The translations under genes were made by a program, and so were the position numbers. Below, one piece after another: positions 1 to 7,881 of a DNA stretch of 19,415 nt. Below the pieces are notes generated by a model, which was not told where the DNA came from, made no database searches, and worked only from the letters and a program-made list of their open reading frames with translations. The stretch lies in NCBI GenBank assembly GCA_021153265.1, contig JAGKTU010000036.1:1-19415 (forward strand), in the 5' to 3' direction. The DNA comes from Clostridia bacterium (GTDB lineage: Bacteria; Bacillota; Clostridia; Oscillospirales; Oscillospiraceae). Every line of letters starts with the position of its first letter. Positions within the stretch are counted from its first letter, which is position 1.

Positions 1-1470
1 GGCGGCGCTCTGCGTCAGCCCTCCGGCGGCCCCACCATGAACGTTAAGGGTACCGCAGCCGGCGGCGGCAACGCCCTGCTGATGCCCATGACCGAGTTCT
101 CCCTGGGTCTGACCGGCGATATCAACGATATCATGAACGCCCACAACCTGGCTATGGTCGCTCTGACCGCCCGTATGCAGCACGAGCGCAACAACACCGA
201 CGAGTGGCTGGCTAAGAAGGGCCTGAAGCGTCTGGACATCGACCCCAAGCGTGTCGAGATGGGCTGGATCATCGACTTCTGCGCACAGTCCCTGCGTAAC
301 ATCATCATCGGTATCGGCGGCCGTCTGGACGGCTTCATGATGGAAAGCAAGTTCGGCATCGCTGTCGGCTCCGAGCTGATGGCTATCCTGGCTGTTGCTA
401 AGGACCTGAAGGACCTGCGCGAGCGTATCGGCAAGATCGTTGTCGCTTACTCCCGTACCGGCGCACCTGTCACCTGTGAGGATCTGGACGTTGCCGGCGC
501 CATGGCTGCCTGGATGCGTAACGCCATCAACCCCACCATGTGCTACTCCGTCGAGCATCAGCCCGTGCTGATCCACGCCGGCCCCTTTGCTAACATCGCT
601 ATCGGCCAGTCCTCCGTTATCGCTGACCGTCTGGCTCTGAAGCTGTTCGACTACCACGTCACCGAGTCCGGCTTCGCTGCTGACATCGGCTTCGAGAAGT
701 TCTGGAACGTCAAGACCCGTCTGTCCGGCCTGACCCCCAACGTCTCCGTCCTGGTCGCTACCGTTCGCTCCCTGAAGATGCACGGCGGCGGTCCCAAGGT
801 CACCCCCGGCGCCCCCCTGCCCAAGGAGTACACCGAGGAGAACCTGGAGCTGCTGGAGAAGGGTACCTGCAACCTGTTCCACCACGTCAACACCATCAAG
901 AAGTCCGGCATCAACCCCGTTGTCTGCATCAACCGCTTCTACACCGATACCGACGCCGAAGTCGCTCTGCTGAAGAAGCTGTGTGCTGAGCGCGGTGTCC
1001 GCTGCGCTGAGTCCAACCACTGGCGTTACGGCGGCGAGGGCGCTGCTGAGCTGGCTCAGGTCGTTGTTGAGGCTTGTGAGGATCCCGTCGAGGTCAAGTT
1101 CCTGTACGATCTGGAGATGCCCCTGCGTCAGCGCGTTGAGCTGATCGCTAAGGAAGTCTACGGTGCTGACGGCGTCATCTGGCAGCCCCTGGCTGTGGAG
1201 AAGGCTCAGCGCTTCGAGTCCGATCCCAAGTACGCTGACTACTGCACCATGATGGTTAAGACTCACCTGTCCCTGTCCGATGATCCCACCAAGAAGGGTG
1301 TTCCCACCGGCTGGAAGCTGACCATCCGTGACATTCTGGAGTACGGCGGCGCTAAGTTCCTGTGCCCCATGGCTGGTACCATCTCCATGATGCCCGGTAC
1401 CGCTGCTGACCCCGCCTACCGCCGTGTCGACATCGACACCGAAACCGGCAAGGTCTCCGGCCTGTTCTAA
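1..1470 (+). CDS. fhs: Formate-tetrahydrofolate ligase, 5'-truncated by window edge
   Basis: ATP-dependent ligation of formate to tetrahydrofolate giving 10-formyl-THF, a cytoplasmic step of one-carbon metabolism. The reading frame is open from base 1, so the start lies outside the window; the ATG at 37 is internal because LRQPSGGP, directly upstream in frame, is family sequence (LREPSLGP in the Moorella enzyme). Visible are KGTAAGGG (the KGGAAGGG motif), LTGD, a GPFANIA segment, TESGFAADIG, a GGEGA motif, and the family ending of a PGTAADP stretch followed by GKVSGLF. The 489 visible residues lack roughly the first 90, including the GEGKTT P-loop. The protein is clearly a divergent subtype, with Gln where acetogen enzymes have Glu after the active-site Arg and a somewhat long middle. 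Codon choice is very biased (CTG, GTC, CGT, GCT), suggesting high expression. Family assignment is firm; an acetogenic role is not implied. Confidence 0.96.
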   Translation, partial: GGALRQPSGGPTMNVKGTAAGGGNALLMPMTEFSLGLTGDINDIMNAHNLAMVALTARMQHERNNTDEWLAKKGLKRLDIDPKRVEMGWIIDFCAQSLRNIIIGIGGRLDGFMMESKFGIAVGSELMAILAVAKDLKDLRERIGKIVVAYSRTGAPVTCEDLDVAGAMAAWMRNAINPTMCYSVEHQPVLIHAGPFANIAIGQSSVIADRLALKLFDYHVTESGFAADIGFEKFWNVKTRLSGLTPNVSVLVATVRSLKMHGGGPKVTPGAPLPKEYTEENLELLEKGTCNLFHHVNTIKKSGINPVVCINRFYTDTDAEVALLKKLCAERGVRCAESNHWRYGGEGAAELAQVVVEACEDPVEVKFLYDLEMPLRQRVELIAKEVYGADGVIWQPLAVEKAQRFESDPKYADYCTMMVKTHLSLSDDPTKKGVPTGWKLTIRDILEYGGAKFLCPMAGTISMMPGTAADPAYRRVDIDTETGKVSGLF

Positions 1471-1491
1471 TTTAGATTCCGGTAAAATTTT

Positions 1492-1525
1492 GTGCCGGGG
1501 AGCAATCGCTCCCCGGCACTTTTTT
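1492..1525 (+). terminator. Intrinsic terminator of fhs
   Basis: A perfect 12-bp GC-rich stem (1492-1503 with 1508-1519), a 4-nt loop AATC, and a run of six T at 1520-1525. It starts 21 nt after the fhs stop codon, which is the classic rho-independent layout. Confidence 0.93.
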
Positions 1526-1532
1526 ACTATAT

Positions 1533-1565
1533 AAAAATGCGAGTCCGCTATGCAGACTCGCATTT
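1533..1565 (-). terminator. Intrinsic terminator of uraA
   Basis: An 11-bp stem (1535-1545 with 1555-1565) with a 9-nt loop. Read on the minus strand it starts 9 nt after the uraA stop and runs into five T (complement of 1533-1537). It is separate from the fhs terminator, so the convergent pair has back-to-back terminators only 7 nt apart. Confidence 0.85.
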
Positions 1566-1574
1566 CGCAATATG

Positions 1575-2954
1575 TTACTTTTCCACGCGGGTGCCAAAGT
1601 TCACAGAGGTATCGCCCTGCTCATTGGTACCGAACTCATAGTCCTTACCGGGCAGGATGGCATTCATGAAGATGCCCACCAGAGCGGCCACGGCCAAGCC
1701 GGAGAGGCTCAGAGTGATGGTACCCACAGGAATGACGATGGCGCCGGCATAGCTGACACCGATGGCCAGACCCATGATCAGAGCTGCGATCAGAACGTTG
1801 CGGCTCTTGGTAAAATCGACCTGATTTTCGACCACATTACGCACACCAACCGCGGAGATCATGCCATACAGCACGATGCTGACACCGCCCATAGTAGCAG
1901 CAGGCATGGCAACGATCAGAGCGGCAAACTTCGGGCAGAAAGACAGCACGATGGCAAACAACGCGGCAAGACGAACAACTTTGGGGTCGTAGACCTTGGA
2001 CAGTGCCAGAACACCGGTATTCTCGCCGTAGGTGGTGTTGGCAGGGGCGCCGAACAAAGAAGCAACGGTGGTAGCCACGCCGTCACCGGTCAGGGTGCGG
2101 TGCAGGCCGGGATCTTCCACAAAGTTCTTGCCAACGGTGGAAGAGATGGCGCAGACGTCGCCGACATGCTCCACCATAGTAGCCAGAGCAATGGGGGCGA
2201 TGGTGATCACGGATGTCAGCAGAAGACCGCCATCGAAACCTTCACCAAAGATGGAAAAAGCAGTGTTCTCCCAGATGATGGGCAGACCGAACCACTTGGC
2301 CGCACCAACGGTTGCAGCCACATTGGCCCGTGCAGCGGGATCGACGATCATGGCTACCAGATAGGAAGCCACAACGCCCAACAGAATGGGAACGATCTTG
2401 ATCATGCCCTTGCCCCAGATGTTGCAGACAATGACAACCGCGATAGCGGCCAGAGCCACGATCCAGTTGGTCTGGCAATTGCTGATGGCAGAGCCGGCCA
2501 ACGTCATACCGATGCAGATGATAATGGGGCCGGTAACGATGGGTGGGAAGAAACGCATGACCTTATTTGCACCGAAGACCTTAAACAGGCCAGCCAGTAC
2601 CAAATAAACAAGACCTGCCACAGCCACACCGGCACAGGCATAAGGCAGCAGCGCGGAGTTATCCAGCGCGTTGCCGGCAGCATCAGCAGTGGGGGCAATA
2701 GCAGCGTAACCGCCCAGGAAAGCAAAGGAAGAGCCCAGGAACGCAGGGACCTTTCTACCGGTGATCAGGTGAAACAGCAGGGTTCCGAGACCGGCAAACA
2801 GCAGGGTTGTGGAGACGTTCAGACCGGTGATTGCAGGCACCAGAACGGTAGCACCGAACATCGCAAACAAATGCTGTGCACCAAGAACCAGGGTCCTTGC
2901 TGTGCCGAGCTGCTTAACGTCATAAACAACATCGGCATTTTGGTTATTTGCCAT
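1575..2954 (-). CDS. uraA: Uracil permease, NCS2 (nucleobase:cation symporter-2) family
   Basis: Probable proton-coupled uracil importer of the cytoplasmic membrane, 459 residues, very hydrophobic and consistent with the 14-segment NCS2 fold. Family marks: QHLFAMFGATVLVP near residues 27-40, the VEHVGD segment at 261-266, the DPGLHR loop near 281-286, and NTTYGENTG at 306-314. E262 and E311 match E241 and E290 of E. coli UraA. Asp266 sits where E. coli has the uracil-contacting His245; this Asp form is, from memory, common among Firmicutes uracil-xanthine permeases, so a xanthine or mixed specificity cannot be excluded. The start is supported by AAGAGAGG 8 nt upstream. It is monocistronic with its own promoter and terminator. 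The leader is only about 25 nt, too short for a PyrR-type attenuator. Confidence 0.93.
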   Translation of the reverse strand: MANNQNADVVYDVKQLGTARTLVLGAQHLFAMFGATVLVPAITGLNVSTTLLFAGLGTLLFHLITGRKVPAFLGSSFAFLGGYAAIAPTADAAGNALDNSALLPYACAGVAVAGLVYLVLAGLFKVFGANKVMRFFPPIVTGPIIICIGMTLAGSAISNCQTNWIVALAAIAVVIVCNIWGKGMIKIVPILLGVVASYLVAMIVDPAARANVAATVGAAKWFGLPIIWENTAFSIFGEGFDGGLLLTSVITIAPIALATMVEHVGDVCAISSTVGKNFVEDPGLHRTLTGDGVATTVASLFGAPANTTYGENTGVLALSKVYDPKVVRLAALFAIVLSFCPKFAALIVAMPAATMGGVSIVLYGMISAVGVRNVVENQVDFTKSRNVLIAALIMGLAIGVSYAGAIVIPVGTITLSLSGLAVAALVGIFMNAILPGKDYEFGTNEQGDTSVNFGTRVEK

Positions 2955-2987
2955 AGTAAATACCTCTCTTATATAAATTTCTTAGAT

Positions 2988-3016
2988 AGTATACTGATAA
3001 ATCCTACATTTTTCAA
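2988..3016 (-). promoter_or_regulatory. Sigma-A-type promoter of uraA
   Basis: On the minus strand, -35 TTGAAA (3011-3016) and -10 TATACT (2988-2993) are separated by exactly 17 nt. It lies about 33 nt before the start codon, giving a short leader that carries the ribosome binding site. The sequence shows the match; activity is inferred. Confidence 0.82.
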
Positions 3017-3031
3017 CAAAAAACATTACCC

Positions 3032-3072
3032 AAAATCATCCGTTATTCCAGATGGAATTTGTGAATGATTTT
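3032..3072. repeat. Nested inverted repeat upstream of uraA promoter
   Basis: Two nested inverted repeats: an outer 8-bp arm pair (3032-3039 with 3065-3072) and an inner ATTCC/GGAAT pair (3045-3049 with 3054-3058). GATGGAATT at 3051-3059 also has an inverted copy at 3112-3120. It lies between the uraA -35 box and the tRNA terminators in the longest gene-free stretch of the window (2955-3205). Function is unknown; it could be an operator or a degenerate terminator. Confidence 0.35.
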
Positions 3073-3130
3073 TATCTCTTTGGATGAAACCGTAGTAAAT
3101 CCATGATTTAGAATTCCATCAATTGAAATT

Positions 3131-3162
3131 TCAGAAAGAAAGGCCTGTCATAACAGGCCCTT
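3131..3162 (-). terminator. Second (backup) terminator of the tRNA operon
   Basis: A 7-bp GC-rich stem GGCCTGT/ACAGGCC (3142-3148 with 3153-3159) with a 4-nt loop. On the minus strand it is followed by TTTCTTTCTG. It lies just past the stronger hairpin at 3171-3201, so the operon seems to have two terminators in tandem. Confidence 0.6.
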
Positions 3163-3170
3163 TGTTGTAT

Positions 3171-3201
3171 AAAGAAAACGCACACCGGATGGTGTGCGTT
3201 T
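3171..3201 (-). terminator. Primary terminator of the tRNA operon
   Basis: A perfect 11-bp stem (3176-3186 with 3191-3201) with a 4-nt loop, starting 4 nt after the encoded CCA of tRNA-Cys. It is followed on the minus strand by TTTTCTTT. Confidence 0.85.
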
Positions 3202-3205
3202 CTTT

Positions 3206-3280
3206 TGGAGGTACCGGCCAGATTTGAACTGGCGAATAACGGTTTTGCAGACCGGGGCCTTACCACTTGGCTACGGTACC
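3206..3280 (-). tRNA. tRNA-Cys (GCA)
   Basis: Cloverleaf readable on the minus strand: acceptor GGTACCG paired with CGGTACC, anticodon loop CTGCAAA giving GCA, T-loop region GTTCAAATC, discriminator T, and CCA encoded at 3206-3208. It is 75 nt with CCA. It is the last gene of the five-tRNA unit and is followed directly by a terminator. Confidence 0.95.
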
Positions 3281-3287
3281 ATATGAA

Positions 3288-3312
3288 ATAAGGAACGCTA
3301 AGCGTTCCTTAT
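3288..3312 (-). repeat. Hairpin in the Gly-Cys tRNA spacer
   Basis: A perfect 11-bp inverted repeat (3288-3298 with 3302-3312) with a 3-nt loop, filling most of the 37-nt spacer between tRNA-Gly and tRNA-Cys. On the minus strand it is preceded by CCA and an A-rich run and followed by ATTTCAT. It resembles a weak terminator or a processing stem-loop; the sequence does not tell which. Confidence 0.65.
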
Positions 3313-3317
3313 CTTTT

Positions 3318-3393
3318 TGGAGCGGGTGACGAGGCTCGAACTCGCTACCTCCACCTTGGCAAGGTGGCGCTCTACCGGATGAGCTACACCCGC
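3318..3393 (-). tRNA. tRNA-Gly (GCC)
   Basis: Acceptor GCGGGTG pairs with CACCCGC, the anticodon loop TTGCCAA gives GCC, the T-arm contains GTTCGAGCC, discriminator is T, and CCA is encoded at 3318-3320. It is 76 nt, with only 5 nt between it and the preceding tRNA-Phe. Confidence 0.95.
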
Positions 3394-3398
3394 AAATT

Positions 3399-3474
<76 letters not shown>

Positions 3475-3476
3475 AT

Positions 3477-3498
3477 ATGAGGAAGTGAACTTCCTCAT
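3477..3498 (-). repeat. Hairpin in the Asp-Phe tRNA spacer
   Basis: A 9-bp inverted repeat (3477-3485 with 3490-3498) with a 4-nt loop TGAA. It ends two bases from the 5' end of tRNA-Phe. A second palindrome, CGCAAATTTGCG, follows at 3502-3513 in the same 45-nt spacer. The layout mirrors the hairpin before tRNA-Cys. Confidence 0.6.
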
Positions 3499-3519
3499 GT
3501 GCGCAAATTTGCGACTTTA

Positions 3520-3596
3520 TGGCGACCCCGAACGGACTCGAACCGTCGACCTCCAGCGTGACAGGCTGGCGTGCTAACCGACTGCACCACAGGGCC
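3520..3596 (-). tRNA. tRNA-Asp (GTC)
   Basis: Acceptor GGCCCTG pairs with CGGGGTC (two G-T wobbles), the anticodon stem CCAGC/GCTGG encloses CTGTCAC giving GTC, the T-arm contains GTTCGAGTC, discriminator is G, and CCA is encoded at 3520-3522. It is 77 nt, with a 7-nt spacer to tRNA-Val. Confidence 0.95.
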
Positions 3597-3603
3597 AAAT
3601 TTA

Positions 3604-3679
3604 TGGTGGGAACAACAGGGCTCGAACCTGTGACCTCCTGCTTGTAAGGCAGATGCTCTCCCAGCTGAGCTATGCTCCC
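3604..3679 (-). tRNA. tRNA-Val (TAC)
   Basis: Acceptor GGGAGCA pairs with TGTTCCC, the anticodon loop CTTACAA gives TAC, the T-arm contains GTTCGAGCC, discriminator is A, and CCA is encoded at 3604-3606. It is 76 nt and is the first gene of the operon, about 35 nt after the expected transcription start. Confidence 0.95.
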
Positions 3680-3719
3680 GTGTTCGCGTTTGGTGTTGCT
3701 CACCTCAGCGACGTGGTTC

Positions 3720-3748
3720 ATTATACACAAGAACACATCATTTGTCAA
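3720..3748 (-). promoter_or_regulatory. Perfect-consensus promoter of the tRNA operon
   Basis: On the minus strand, TTGACA (3743-3748) and TATAAT (3720-3725) are spaced by 17 nt, with both hexamers and the spacer at the sigma-A optimum. Such promoters are typical of stable RNA operons. The five tRNAs follow with no other candidate promoter between them. Confidence 0.92.
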
Positions 3749-3823
3749 GCACTTTTTTCGATTTTTTCCATAGAATTTTTTCTTGTCTAAAACCGTCGTT
3801 TCCGCACCATAATTAGGTCAAAA

Positions 3824-4702
3824 TCAAATATTTTTCAGCAGTTCGTCAATTTCCTCGGGAGTGAACTGATAAATCGTATCACAGAACTGGCACTCCACAG
3901 GGAAGGCTTTTCCCTCGTTGCGGATCTCCTGCAGTTCCTCTCTACCCAGGCTGATCAGCGCTGCCGTGACCCGATCCCGGGAGCAGTAGCACTTGTATTC
4001 CACCTCGGTAGTCTCCATGAACACAACACCCAGCTCGCCGCAGACCTGCCCCAAAATATCCTCGGGGGTCATGCCCTGCTCCAGCATAGTCGTCACCGCG
4101 CCGGCGCGCTGAATTCCATTTTCCAGAGCGTCGATGACCTCGTCCGGCGCACCGGGCAGCAGCTGCACCAGATAGCCGCCAGCCACCTTGACGCTCAGAT
4201 CCCGATCCACCAGTACACCCAGAGCGCAGGCGGTGGGGGTCTGCTCGCTGCGTACAAAGTAGGCAGTTACATCGTCGCCGATCTCGCCGGATACCAGCGC
4301 CGTAGAGCCCACATAAGGCTCTTTCATCTGCAAGTCACGGATCACTGTCAGGGTACCATCAGTACCCACCGTTGCACCCACGTCCAGCTTTCCGGGAAAC
4401 TTCTCCACCAGTTCCACCTTAGGCTCGGTGACACAGCCGCGGACATTACCGATACTGTCAGACACCACGGTGATGGTGCCGATAGGGCCGCCGCCCCGGA
4501 TCTGCAGGGTCATGGAACCATTGTCCATCTTCTGCATATTACCCATCATGGAAGCCGCCGTCAGCGCCCGTCCAAAGGCCGCTGTGGCGTTAGGTGTGGT
4601 CCCCTGAATCTGGGCGCCCCGACGGACAATTTCCGTAGAACGGATGGCCACGACTTTCACAAAGCCGTCCATGGTCATACCGCGAACAAGATAGTCTTTC
4701 AT
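3824..4702 (-). CDS. hslO: Hsp33 redox-regulated molecular chaperone
   Basis: Cytoplasmic holdase activated by oxidative unfolding; it protects proteins from aggregation under oxidative stress. The 292-residue length is normal for the family. The zinc-binding redox switch is complete at the C-terminus: C238 and C240 (CYC), 30 residues, then C271 and C274 (CQFC), the CxC-x30-CxxC spacing of E. coli Hsp33. The N-terminal domain starts with KDYLVRGMT and includes a GGGPIG loop. Its ATG overlaps the methyltransferase stop as ATGA (4699-4702), so the two are translationally coupled, with AAAGGG upstream. No clear terminator is visible in the roughly 75 nt before the tRNA promoter. Confidence 0.96.
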   Translation of the reverse strand: MKDYLVRGMTMDGFVKVVAIRSTEIVRRGAQIQGTTPNATAAFGRALTAASMMGNMQKMDNGSMTLQIRGGGPIGTITVVSDSIGNVRGCVTEPKVELVEKFPGKLDVGATVGTDGTLTVIRDLQMKEPYVGSTALVSGEIGDDVTAYFVRSEQTPTACALGVLVDRDLSVKVAGGYLVQLLPGAPDEVIDALENGIQRAGAVTTMLEQGMTPEDILGQVCGELGVVFMETTEVEYKCYCSRDRVTAALISLGREELQEIRNEGKAFPVECQFCDTIYQFTPEEIDELLKNI

Positions 4703-5448
4703 TTCACTTTTCCCTTTCTCGCCTTAAAGTAAACACGTTGTTCCCCTTCTCCGGGGGCTTCGAATTTCCGGTCTGCGTAGACCCGGATAGAGGTAAAGCC
4801 GGCGTTTTTCAAATAGCCGGTCAATTGATCGATGGAATAGGCATATTCCCGATGTTCTTCAAAGGAGCGATGCCACACATTCCCCTGCCGCTGGAACAAA
4901 TCCATGCCGTAGGAGCAAACATTGGTCTGCTCGTCGAATTCTCCCCGCCAGACACAGTACACGTCGTCGTCCTCGTCCAGGAATACCTGACCGTCCATGG
5001 CTCGGAGTTTTTCCGGAGTGTTAACATCAAAGATAAAAATACCCCCGGGGTTCAGCGCCTTGTAGACCCGCTGAATCGCCTTTTCACAGTCCCGGGGATC
5101 AGTTATGTAGTCCAGGCTGTCCAACGCGCACACCGCCAAGTCCACACCTCTGGGAAGCCAGAGATCTCGTAGGTTCTGGCAGACGAACCGGGCCTCCAGC
5201 TCAGCCTCCCAGAGCTTCTGCTGGGCTACCGTGAGCATTTCTTCGGACAAATCCACACCGGTAACCTCCAGCCCCATCCGGGCCAGGATCGCTGTCACGG
5301 AGCCTGTGCCGCAGGCAAGGTCAACTGCCGTACGAGGGCGCAGTCCCTCCTGCTGTAAAATCTCGCGGTAGAAGGCCACGGTGGCCTCGTAATCCACATC
5401 ATTGGTCAGCCGGTCGTAGCTGGCGGCCAACGCCTCATATGCACCCAT
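4699..5448 (-). CDS. Class I SAM-dependent methyltransferase
   Basis: A 249-residue Rossmann-fold methyltransferase of unknown substrate. Motif I VDLACGTGS is at residues 42-50, the acidic end of strand 2 is GVDLS at 64-68, and a post-I region ALDSLDYI is at 108-115. The N-terminal YEALAASYDRLTNDVDY is typical of small-molecule-type methyltransferases often annotated only as 'methyltransferase domain' in Firmicutes. There is no membrane segment. AAGGGG lies 7 nt before the ATG. It overlaps hslO by 4 nt and starts 66 nt after ftsZ, so it may be reached by read-through from the ftsZ promoter past the hairpin in that gap. The substrate cannot be read from the sequence. Confidence 0.88.
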   Translation of the reverse strand: MGAYEALAASYDRLTNDVDYEATVAFYREILQQEGLRPRTAVDLACGTGSVTAILARMGLEVTGVDLSEEMLTVAQQKLWEAELEARFVCQNLRDLWLPRGVDLAVCALDSLDYITDPRDCEKAIQRVYKALNPGGIFIFDVNTPEKLRAMDGQVFLDEDDDVYCVWRGEFDEQTNVCSYGMDLFQRQGNVWHRSFEEHREYAYSIDQLTGYLKNAGFTSIRVYADRKFEAPGEGEQRVYFKARKGKVK

Positions 5449-5472
5449 TTACACACCCCTTAACATAGGAAA

Positions 5473-5500
5473 GCATCCCGACCCCAGAGGGCCGGGATGC
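5473..5500 (-). terminator. Hairpin after ftsZ, weak or partial terminator
   Basis: An 8-bp GC-rich stem (5473-5480 with 5493-5500), a 1x1 mismatch, three more G-C pairs and a 4-nt loop. On the minus strand it is followed only by TTTCC, a poor U-tract. It starts 14 nt after the ftsZ stop and is followed by the methyltransferase gene with no obvious promoter between them. Attenuation or mRNA 3'-end stabilisation is more likely than full termination. Confidence 0.55.
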
Positions 5501-5514
5501 GTCAACTTTCTCGC

Positions 5515-6669
<1,155 letters not shown>

Positions 6670-6678
6670 AACTCTCTT

Positions 6679-6684
6679 CCTCCT
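6679..6684 (-). promoter_or_regulatory. Ribosome binding site deciding the ftsZ start
   Basis: AGGAGG on the minus strand, 9 nt before the ATG at 6667-6669. It selects this ATG over the in-frame ATG 75 nt further upstream. Confidence 0.85.
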
Positions 6685-6701
6685 ATGTATCGTTTGGCCG
6701 T

Positions 6702-6723
6702 CGGCAGATTTGTGCCGCTGCCG
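6702..6723 (-). promoter_or_regulatory. Small hairpin in the ftsZ leader
   Basis: CGGCAG/CTGCCG inverted repeat (6702-6707 with 6718-6723) with a 10-nt loop, about 18 nt upstream of the ribosome binding site and inside the expected 70-nt leader. It may influence translation or stability, or may be incidental. Confidence 0.35.
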
Positions 6724-6746
6724 CTTATTTTTACTCGTACTCATAC

Positions 6747-6775
6747 ATTCTATCCCGAAATTCTGGTTTGGTCAA
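6747..6775 (-). promoter_or_regulatory. Promoter of ftsZ
   Basis: On the minus strand, -35 TTGACC (6770-6775) and -10 TAGAAT (6747-6752) are spaced by 17 nt. It lies in the 158-nt gap between ftsQ and ftsZ, which is much larger than the other gaps of the cluster. Predicted transcription begins near 6740. Each hexamer has one mismatch to consensus. Confidence 0.75.
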
Positions 6776-6827
6776 TAGAAAATCTCTATTTTTGTCAAAA
6801 TATTTACAAAATTCTTACAAATCACTC

Positions 6828-7856
6828 TCAATCGAAGGGAGTGTAACCCACCTGTTCCTTCCAGATGGTAAAGCTGACATCCAATTCGCCGTAGCCGTTG
6901 TCCAGCTTGGGGTTGCGGATGGCACTGACCATACTGGCAATCTTATAGCTCATCTGGCTTGTGTCGCCCAGCTTCACCAAAAACTGCTGGCCGTACCACA
7001 GGGTGATACTCTGCAGATTGGAAACATCCACGCTGGCCGCTTCACCCACGATGCCGTTGGCTTCCAGCGCCTGGAGGATCTCCAATGCCGCATCCAGCCG
7101 CTGGGCGCCGGTGATCACCACAGGTGCGGTGCCAACCTCCTCGTCACCTTCTGTAGTAGGTTCCGTTTCCACGGCAACCTCTACGGCTACCGCTTTCTTG
7201 CCGACCTCCGGCGATTCGATCTCAATGCCCTTGATTCTGGTGTAGCCTGCGGCTGTACCGCCGTCGGTCTGCTCGACCACCCGGCCTTCCGATGTGATCA
7301 GCCACAGGAAGCCGTCCACATCCTCCGCCACATAAACCACATCCAGCTCCTCAACAACAATCATAACCGTATTGGGCAGTTTTATACCAATTCGCACCCG
7401 ATCCACATACGGCAGCTCCGCCCGAATTTTCGCTCCGGCGCGCGCCCGACTGAAGGAGAGCAAACTAGCTCCCTCTTGAATACCGGAAGCCTCACGAACA
7501 GTCCATTCATCATAGACACCGGCACCAGAAACGGTAATAACCTCCACCTTAAAGAAGATGGACATACCCCAAACCAGCGCCAACACCACCGCTGCCACCG
7601 TTGCCAGTTGCACCAGAAATCTGCTCCGATTGAAATGCATGGGCTCGGTGTAAACCAGTGCAGGTGCCGTGCTGGGACGCCTGTTTCGGCGCTCCGCTCT
7701 TCTCTGGCTGGCCCGGACCGCGCTGCGGGCAGAGCTGTCAGAAGCGCGCCGTCTGGTAGAAGGTGTTTGCGGGGGCCTTGCTGCGGCAGGTCGGCGGTTT
7801 CCTGCACTTGGCGGACGCCGACGTTCCGTTCTCGTATCTCTGTGTTTTGTATCCAT
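6828..7856 (-). CDS. ftsQ: Cell division protein FtsQ/DivIB
   Basis: Bitopic division protein that with FtsL and DivIC regulates the FtsW-PBP septal synthase. The start at 7856 (342 residues) has GGGAGGAA 6 nt upstream and clears murG by 25 nt; the longer frame reaching 7982 overlaps murG and lacks such a site. Residues 1-75 are cytoplasmic and extraordinarily rich in Arg, Pro and Ser/Thr. A membrane segment spans about 82-102, then an FtsQ-type POTRA domain (VEVITVSGAGVYDEW, LPYVDRVRIGIKLPNTV) covers about 103-171 with the beta domain behind it. Residues about 214-244 form an acidic Val/Glu/Thr-rich insert. Family is clear from POTRA and location; overall identity to studied proteins is probably low. 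Confidence 0.9.
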   Translation of the reverse strand: MDTKHRDTRTERRRPPSAGNRRPAAARPPQTPSTRRRASDSSARSAVRASQRRAERRNRRPSTAPALVYTEPMHFNRSRFLVQLATVAAVVLALVWGMSIFFKVEVITVSGAGVYDEWTVREASGIQEGASLLSFSRARAGAKIRAELPYVDRVRIGIKLPNTVMIVVEELDVVYVAEDVDGFLWLITSEGRVVEQTDGGTAAGYTRIKGIEIESPEVGKKAVAVEVAVETEPTTEGDEEVGTAPVVITGAQRLDAALEILQALEANGIVGEAASVDVSNLQSITLWYGQQFLVKLGDTSQMSYKIASMVSAIRNPKLDNGYGELDVSFTIWKEQVGYTPFD

Positions 7857-7881
7857 ATGGTTCCTCCCGGAAATTACCGGA

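Noticed and set aside
1572..3068. 498-residue plus-strand frame antisense to uraA
   Set aside because: Composition is His/Gln/Asp/Gly-rich with no family motif, and the minus strand carries a clear permease with promoter and terminator. It is a shadow frame.
6670..6744. N-terminal extension of FtsZ starting at 6744
   Set aside because: The ATG lies at the -10 box of the promoter, the added residues are basic non-family sequence, and the AGGAGG belongs to the ATG at 6669.
6776..6798. TTGACA at 6793-6798 as a second ftsZ promoter
   Set aside because: No acceptable -10 hexamer lies 16-18 nt downstream; that place is the -35 box of the accepted promoter.
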